Source: Antitrichia curtipendula (taxonomy: Eukaryota > Streptophyta > Bryopsida > Hypnales > Leucodontaceae). From it: a DNA stretch of 64,000 nt. The stretch spans positions 22,484,254 to 22,548,253 of the forward strand of contig OX579641.1 in assembly GCA_951230915.1 (NCBI GenBank), in the 5' to 3' direction. Both the position numbers and the translations under genes were made by a program. The notes under the pieces are model-generated. The model saw only the letters and a program-made list of their open reading frames with translations. It ran no database searches and had not been told where the DNA came from. Positions 57,119 to 64,000 of the stretch are shown here, in pieces; the first letter of the stretch is position 1; every line of letters begins with the position of its first letter.

Positions 57119-58078
57119 TTAACCCCTAAAGAACCAAACTGCATTTTTTTGGCAACATAGTGATTTTGGGCAAGTACCCAAGAATGAAGGATTTATTTTT
57201 TTTGTTTGAAATTTTCACACAACATTTTCCCGGGGAGTAGCTTTAAGGCCCAACAATTTTCATAACTTTTGACTACATGGTTCAAAAGTTATTGTATGAT
57301 ATGTAGTTTTCATTGCTCGGTAGGCAACCCAAGCAGCTAAAAAAACTTCTTCAAAAATCACTTTTTTTTTAAAATAAAAATTTGAAATTGATTTTTAAGA
57401 TTTATATATACTTGGAAAGCTTTGAATCGTTTCATTTTTATTAATGAGATGAAAGTTATGGGAGTTTTAGTTTGTGATTAGTTTGTGGAAAGTTATGGAA
57501 TGTCTACTCTAAATAAACTTTGAAGTTCTTTAATTAATTCAAATTTTGATATTTTTGAAAAAGAATAAAAACATTGAATGTAGATTGTTTAATTCAACAT
57601 TACAACCATTGGGATTGACATTTTTCAATTCCATAGATAATTTGTTAACAATTTAGTACTTTGAATCATTCTCTACTTCTTTCTACTTACTATTTTTTTC
57701 CTACATGCTGTACAATTCCAAATTATTTGAAAATTTTCAAGCATGTAGACAACTTGACTTGAAAAAATGATTCCAAAGAGTTACAACTATTTTGGACATT
57801 TTTTCATACAAATTTGGCCTTCTGCAGTGCAACTGCCCGGATTTTTGCAGGGGTAAAAAAGGCCTTTTGTACTTTCAATCTACACGGCGAAAATCTTGCA
57901 ATCTACTCGATGGAAATTTCTGAAATTTTTTCCACATCTTTTCAAACCAATTTAATAAAAGATCCTATGGTTACATTTGTCCAAAAATATTTTTTTTCTA
58001 AAATTAGGACGTTATCCTAGAAATGATAGCTTTGGATCGTTTTTTGTGAAAACATAGTAAAAAACCTTTAGGGGATAA
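57119..58078 (+). mobile_element. TTAA element, copy F
   Basis: TTAA at 57119-57122; the right side has decayed to ATAA (58075-58078). Same orientation and subtype as copy A (GCAACATAG, ATTGCTCGGTAGGCAACCCA, GTGCAACTGCCCGG). Contains a local duplication: CAATCTACACGGCGAAAAT at 57877 and CAATCTACTCGATGGAAAT at 57899. Non-coding. Confidence 0.87.
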
Positions 58079-58231
58079 AAGACAATATTATTTAACTACA
58101 AAAAAATGAAATTGCAAGTCATGGGGATTGAACTCTTCACCTAATGCTTGGTGGTGAGAAACCTTGCTACATGTTCCTTTATATGTATAATCAAAGATCT
58201 TTTAGAAATTTACATGACATAAAGTGTCTAT

Positions 58232-59179
58232 TTAACCCCTAAAGAACTAGCATGTATTCTTTGGCAATATAGAAATTTTGGGCAGGTATCTATAGCTGGA
58301 GATTTGCACATTTTAGGCTCAAATTTTAATAGAAGGTGGAGACAAGGAATATCTTTCATATGCACTAAATTTCATGACATTTGAAAATATGAGTAAAAGT
58401 AATGGCCTAATATGTTATTTTTTCCCCCGTCCGGGGATTCTGGGCAGATAAGAAAAAATCAATTTTTTCATAAACAAAAATTCAAAATTGATTTTCTAGA
58501 GTTATATACATATCTATCTATCTCTAGAAAATCAATTTCGAATTTTTGTTTATGGTATGAAAGTTATGAGGAGTTTTTGTTTGCGGGGAATTATGGATTG
58601 TTTGTTCTAAAATAAACTTTGAAATCCTTTATCTTACTCAATTTTCAATATTTTTGGAAAAAAATAAAATTTTGGGATGTAGATTTTTTATTACAACATT
58701 GCAAATATTGGAATTGGGATTTTTCAATTCCACAAACAAAGTCTTAACAATTTTGTATTTTGAATCATTTTCTACTTTTTTTCCATTTACTATTTCTTTT
58801 CTATATGTTGTACAATTCCAAATGATGTGAAATTTTTTAAGCATGTAGCCAACTCGTCTAGAAAAAAGATTCCTAAGAAGCACCACCATTATGGACATTT
58901 TTTCATACAAAAATGAGCTTGTGAAGTACAACTGCCTTGTTTTTTGCATGGCCAAAAAAATGATGTTAATGAATTTGAATGCTTATATCTTGTGATCCAT
59001 GTGGTGAAATTTTTTGAAATTTTTACCACATGTTCTCAAGTCAGCATACTACAAGATCCTTTTAGCAACAGTTACATATGTCCAAAAATGTTTTTTTTCC
59101 AAAATTTGGTACTTGTACTAGAAATTGCAGTTTTGGAGCATTTTTAGTGAAAGCATAGTTAAGGAACTTAAAGGGTTAA
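58232..59179 (+). mobile_element. TTAA element, copy G
   Basis: TTAA at 58232-58235 and 59176-59179. Subtype of copies C and E (GCATGTATTCTTTGGCAATA, ATTTTAATAGAAGGTGG). A 40-bp imperfect inverted pair around TTGATTTTCTAGAG / CTCTAGAAAATCAA lies at 58475-58555. Non-coding. Confidence 0.88.
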
Positions 59180-60339
59180 TAACCAAAAAAGATAAATGTT
59201 TAGTAACTAGTGACCATTAAGGACAAATTTTCAACAACCAATGACCAAAAAGGACAAATTTTTAGTAACATTAATGACTAGTTAGTGTTGTGAACTTGAC
59301 ATATACTTATTATATACAACAAAATTGATATTTTAGTAACTAGTGACCAAAGAAGATAATATTTTAGTATTGTAATAATCTATCTGCATTGAGGATTTGC
59401 AATATACTTATTGTTGAAGATAATACAAAAAACAAAGATGTGGTGAAATCAAACAAATTGAATTAACTTGTAATGTGAATCACAATTATATACAAGGGAA
59501 TGGGTGGCATGCCAGCCCTACTATTTTCATGTAGAGGTTGTATTGGAATTATCCATTATTAAATAATTACAATTTGCTATAGTACTTAATAGGATGAATG
59601 AATATGGATAGGCGGATTTTAAGAGTGTCATTCAACACCCTCCCTTACTCGAGAACCCCTGGCTTGTTGCTAGCATCAGTCTTGAGAAATGTTGCGGTTT
59701 GTGTGGTTGCCGATTGATGCGCTCTGGGAGTTTCAACAATATGTGGATTGAATGTCATTGGTAAGTGATGTTTAAAGGGAGTTGGGAATTCTAATTCTAC
59801 CTATTGTACTTATGATACACAAAAAAGATTCAATTAAAAGTTTTGGAGCCTTAATTGGTTCTCCCCCCTAGCATGCTCTCTTTTTCCTTCTCGGCTTCTC
59901 TTCTTTCTTTTACACTGGCACTATTCAACCAAATATATTGATGGTGGTCTTACAACTATAGTCTTGTACTCCGAGAGAGTTGATGGTGCTCCTATCCTCT
60001 TACGTATTTCTCTTTTGTGTCATTCTAATCCTCCTCCCAATGGTCACGTAGGATTCTCTATATTTTCCTCCTAAGTCTTCCTAATCCTATAGCTAGGGTA
60101 CTATTTATCATCTCTCTCCTTTTCTCTCCTACTTCATCTCCTTCTTCCATAATTCCCCTCCATTGTTTGCTTTTCCATTTTGTTGGTGAGAGAGTGAAGA
60201 TATGAGCGTTTGTGTGCAAGCGTGGCGCATGGAGGTGTTATTTCTCTTCTCCCCCCTCCCTTGGCATCTATTCCTACTTTAGCCCCTTGTCCTTAGTGTA
60301 AGTTGGTCCTTAATCCCGTCTTTTTGTTCCAAAAACATG
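59180..60339. other. Intergenic, possible LTR-like debris
   Basis: 59180-59370 repeats a short phrase (AGTAACTAGTGACCA, GACAAATTTTnAGTAAC). 59640-59670 has a CACCCTCCCTTACTCGAGAA phrase reminiscent of retrotransposon LTRs, but no paired LTR or primer site was found. Pyrimidine-rich stretches follow at 59860-60170. No gene. Confidence 0.35.
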
Positions 60340-60730
60340 GACCCAACCCCGTGTGAAGCCTAAACCTTGTACACCCCAAGTTTTGTGAATCTAAGCCGTG
60401 AGACCCCAAATCCGGCAAACCCAAACCTATGAACCCCAAGTTTTGTGAACCCAACCCGTGAGAACACCAACCCAAGAGAACCCTAAGCCTTATGAAACCC
60501 CAACCCTATGAGCCAGAGCGTAAGCCCCCAACCCTATGAGCCAGAGCGTAAGCCCCCAACCCTATGAGCCAGAGCATAAGCCCCCAACCCTATGCACCAG
60601 CCCATGAGACTTTAGCCCGAGAGAACCCCTGAACCCAATCCATAAGATTCAAAATCTTGTGCACCAGCCCGAAAGAACCCTGCTTGTGAACCTTAAGCCT
60701 TGTGAACAAAGCCCGTAAGATTCCAGATTG
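60340..60730. repeat. CCCAACCCTATGA-type minisatellite
   Basis: Variants of ...GTGAACCCCAA / GTGAGACCCCAA run across the stretch. At its centre a 28-bp unit (CAACCCTATGAGCCAGAGCG plus TAAGCCCC) starts at 60501, 60529, 60557 and 60585 with exact spacing. Frames through it are proline-rich by composition only. Confidence 0.88.
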
Positions 60731-62138
60731 TGGATAGAATTCATACCCCATCGGCCAGTTGGCTTGGCTGGAGGGGTTTTGGTGTTAATTTTTCTAATCT
60801 TGGCTTAATGCCAACCTAGTTTTGTTTTCTTTTATGGAATAATTTGGTGGGATACTAAAACTAACTGGAGAGTGTTGGACATGTTAAGACTCAATTGGGT
60901 AGGATACTAGACCTGCTAGAATTTACTAGGTAGGATCTACCTTCCCCTATTTATCCACTAATACTCTTGGAAGCTAAACTTTTGACTTTCCAAGAAGATC
61001 TTGGAAACTATATATTGGAACGACAAAACGTGGAGGTTCAAAGCTTGGCCACTAAGTTGGTTTTAACACCAGCTTTAGAACTTTGTGGCACTCCAGGGGG
61101 CCGTAATTCCGCCGTTCAGAACTATTTGATACACACTGTAGGACTTTTATCACATTATGGATTCAAAGCTTCACCGTCCCAAAAAGGGTCCCACACAATG
61201 AGGAGAACATTAGGGAAAAAATTAGAACACAAGGGCAACAAAAAGATTACAAAAACAAAATGCATTTTTTGCTAGTTAGTACAACTTATACACTAAAGGC
61301 CCCCCGAAGCAGCATCGCCAAGGTACGGTGGGGGGTTGCTTTAGGGTTAGTACAAGCTGCAAGACAAAAACTATCCAAAGAATACACAAGTTAGCTCACA
61401 AGGATATATGAAAGATGAAAAAGACTCTCCATTCAAGTTTAATACACAAAAATATGCAAAGACAAGCTAGAAGTACCCCCAAGGACCTTCAAAAGCTTAA
61501 AATGGAACAACAATGGAGCCAAAAGTGCTTTAAAAACACCGTAGAGGTTTTGGGCTTCAAATGCCAAAATATCCAAAGTAAATTGGACCCACAGACCCAA
61601 AACAAGTATGGGGGGTGATTTTAGATAGGAAAATTGGGCCTTTATATAGGTTTCCAAGGACCCACTTCCCTCCCTAATTTCCTACTATTAACCTTATCAA
61701 CTTGGATTTTCATCTTCATCCTCAAGATTTTCATCCTAATCCCTAAATTTTAATTATCTATCATCTATGTTGGACCAACATCCTAACTTTTGGAGGTAAA
61801 CTCCAAATCACAAATGGACAACGCCAATGACTCTAGAAGGCCATTTTTAGTCCAAGTCATCCTCGCCCCCTATCCTGGCAAGAAAAACTCATCGCAACCA
61901 AGCCCCAACTTCTGTCAAATTAAGTAGTAAAAATCTAACTTTTGGCAATTGACCTTTCTGACAAAATTAACTAGACAAGGTTGTCCGAAATGTTTGAGGG
62001 AGTGAGAAAAGACCCCTTGTTGACTTTATTCCGATTTCGTGTGGTCCCGAGATGTTGATCAACTCCACGTAGATTCCTCCACGTTGCAATTTGGGAAGAA
62101 TTTTGCTGGTTTGGGTACCTCCCACTATTGGAATGTCT
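60731..62138. other. Intergenic with one unrecognised frame
   Basis: 60967-61275 is open for 102 codons (LATKLVLTPALELCGTPGGR, then NSAVQNYLIHTVGLLSHYG) with better than background composition but no usable in-frame ATG near its start; it may be an old exon or a retroelement piece. 61301-61350 has a GGCCCCCCGAAGCAGCATCG phrase related to 63899-63920. 61655-61920 is pyrimidine-rich, non-coding. Confidence 0.4.
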
Positions 62139-63100
62139 TTAACCCCTAAAGGACCAAGTGTCCGTTCAACGTACGTAAGAAATCTCGGGTAGGCTCTTAC
62201 AAAGTCATCTTTGGTTGGATGTTTATGAAATTTGGACACAATGTGTAAACATGCACCTCCTTGATGAAAAACTAATTTTTTTTCCGATCAGGTGCCCGGA
62301 TCAAAAGTTATGCTGCCCTGAACTTTTAGGGCAGCTCGGGCAATTTGAGAATCTTTGGGGAATCTTTTGCAAAAAAGCTCATCAACTTTTGAAATTTGAC
62401 ATGTATGAAACTAATAAAATATGGCAAACAATTGTCAAAAAAATTAAAATTTAACTCTTCTAATCAAATTCTAAGAAGTGATAAACTTTATTACCTCTGT
62501 TGGGGCAATTTCAAGAAAAAACATTGTCTTCTAACTTCAAGCAATATTATCTTGCAATCTATGAAGTCAAAACTCTTGAAATTTTTTCCACATACTCCAA
62601 ATGTTCATCTCTAAATTTTCACCGTTCGGATTTCAAATAAATTTTTTCCTCATTGCACAAGAAATCATCAAAAAATGATTAGTGTAATGCCAACTCACTT
62701 GACCTCTTTGCATTGCAGGGTGATTTCTTATAAGCTAAACATCTCCGTTGCTTCTAAAAGTTTTCATCAGTGTAATCAACATCATATACTTATCAATGGT
62801 CAAAATTTTCATTTTTGTGTAGAGCAAAAATTTTACTCCAAGAGGGCCCGAAGTCTGCTGACCCTATTTCGCAGCAATGAAAAATTGTTTTTTTTCTCAC
62901 TTCAAATACTATAATCTTTCAATCCGCATGGTCAAATGGGCTGAAATTTTTTCCACACCCTTGTATAATATTTCAGTTCAGTTTAATACGGTTAAAGTTT
63001 TAAAAAAAAATTCTAATTTTCATTTTTGAATAACATACCAAAAATCCCAACTTTTTGACAATGTCACCCTGAAAACCCCCCTCGGTCCTTTAGGGGTTAA
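62139..63100. mobile_element. TTAA element, copy H
   Basis: TTAA at 62139-62142 and 63097-63100; left TTAACCCCTAAAGGACCAAG, right TCGGTCCTTTAGGGGTTAA. The most diverged long copy: it keeps the terminal blocks and the GGGCAG module (as a hairpin, CTGCCCTGAACTTTTAGGGC, near 62312) and TTGCAATCTATGAAGTCAAA. 962 bp, non-coding. Confidence 0.85.
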
Positions 63101-64000
63101 AATTGTCAAGGTGTGTTATTAACATAAAGAAGCTATATTAATTTTTAGTGAGATTTTAACGTCACCTGGGTAATTTCCAAGAATTTTTCATTGTAGATTT
63201 GGGCGGTTGACCGTTCGAAAGGGGTATTTTTGCAAGTTAGAAAGTTCTAGATTTTTTTGGGGAACCTTTCATGGAATTCCCCTAGAGGTGTGCAAATTTA
63301 TACTCTTCCCTTGCACCTTTGTAAGAGAAGAGCAAATCTCGCCTTTCTTGAATTATCGACAATGAAGGAATCTTTCACATCCAAGGGAATCTTGACAAAT
63401 GGACTTTGCTTCTGACCTTCTAGCATGCTTTTGATCCTAGATCACAATCCGGTGGCCATAGATTCCTCTGCTAGCCCATCTTGAGGTAGTGACTTCTATA
63501 AGCTAACAATTGGGGTTTCCACGATTTTGTTGGTGGGATGGGGAAATTGAAACCTATCTTTGGGAATATACCTAAGGACCTCATTGGACCTCCCTCAAAT
63601 TCAAACCAATTTATCCAGTGTGAGACACTTGCACAATAGATTTAGGCTATTTTTGGGTAATAACTCTCAAATCTTCCGATTTCCACTATTCTCCTAGTTT
63701 TAACATATTTACAAGTAGGATTCTAGGATATTCTAGGTATAAACTCTATTTTGGACCAAATACTATATTGGTATGTGACATACCTATTTTAGTTCTACAC
63801 TCTTTTATGGGCTTTTTGTATTTTTTACTAGTTTAATTTGTAACTAATGAAAAAAGAAAAGACTATGAATCCCAAGTGACAAATTAGGGGTTCACAGGCC
63901 CCCTAAGTGGCATTGCCAAGATATGAAGGAAGCTAATTCTAGGATTAGTTACAAGAAAAAATATAACTCAAAAACAACAAGTTATTACAACAGACCTAAA
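63101..64000. other. Intergenic to window end
   Basis: No gene. An inverted pair TTGTAACTAAT (63838-63848) and ATTAGTTACAA (63944-63954) brackets a GGCCCCCTAAGTGGCATTGC phrase that echoes 61301-61320. This could be one end of a retroelement running past the window. Confidence 0.4.

Noticed and set aside
60293..60475. 60-codon glycine/leucine-rich minus frame
   Set aside because: Created by the minisatellite (GFIGLGLPDLG-like repeats); no independent support.

Overview
The window looks like land-plant nuclear DNA: spliced genes with GT-AG introns, plant-type gene families (choline transporter-like, F-box, VTT/SNARE-associated Golgi, DUF868), and long AT-rich intergenic stretches filled with decayed non-coding mobile elements. 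The gene style and F-box type suggest a seedless plant such as a bryophyte, but the species cannot be settled from the sequence. I saw no rRNA, tRNA, organelle or bacterial features and no CRISPR array.

Layout. (1) 1-2200: last three exons of a choline transporter-like gene. (2) 2135-14620: a duplicated block built around an F-box gene. Copies at 3301-4452 and 12983-14134 are intact. The middle copy (5467-6998) is a pseudogene with an early frameshift and a 379-bp TA-flanked transposon. The duplication that made the middle copy also carried the last codons of the transporter gene. Between the middle and right copies lies a transposon-rich stretch with an unrecognised coding segment interrupted by two inverted-repeat elements; its reading frame is open once both are ignored. 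(3) 15001-19193: a four-coding-exon VTT-domain (SNARE-associated Golgi) gene. (4) 20640-38100: AT-rich repeats. (5) 38319-40877: an intronless DUF868 coding region with a long leader; 136 bp of that leader recur 4421 bp downstream. (6) 41000-64000: repeats, including a fossil PIF/Harbinger transposase, a Tourist-like element with TAA target duplications, and most of the best-preserved TTAA elements.

Main novelty candidate. At least eight roughly 910-960 bp elements begin TTAACCCCTAAA and end in the reverse complement. They have no shared protein-coding frame, and one pair abuts head-to-tail sharing a single TTAA. This is the pattern expected of TTAA-targeting (piggyBac-like) non-autonomous transposons. 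Shorter relatives occur at 9593-10227 and 10342-10570. Two other non-autonomous families are also visible: TA-flanked elements of about 380-440 bp, most with AGGTA/AGGTT termini, and elements of about 270-310 bp with CATTA termini, two of them with a CG-rich palindromic core.

The four gene loci have unrelated predicted jobs (membrane transport, ubiquitin-ligase substrate choice, membrane-lipid handling, unknown) and show no sign of acting as one pathway. All repeat boundaries and exon joins were read by eye, so edges may be off by a few bases unless a target-site duplication fixes them.
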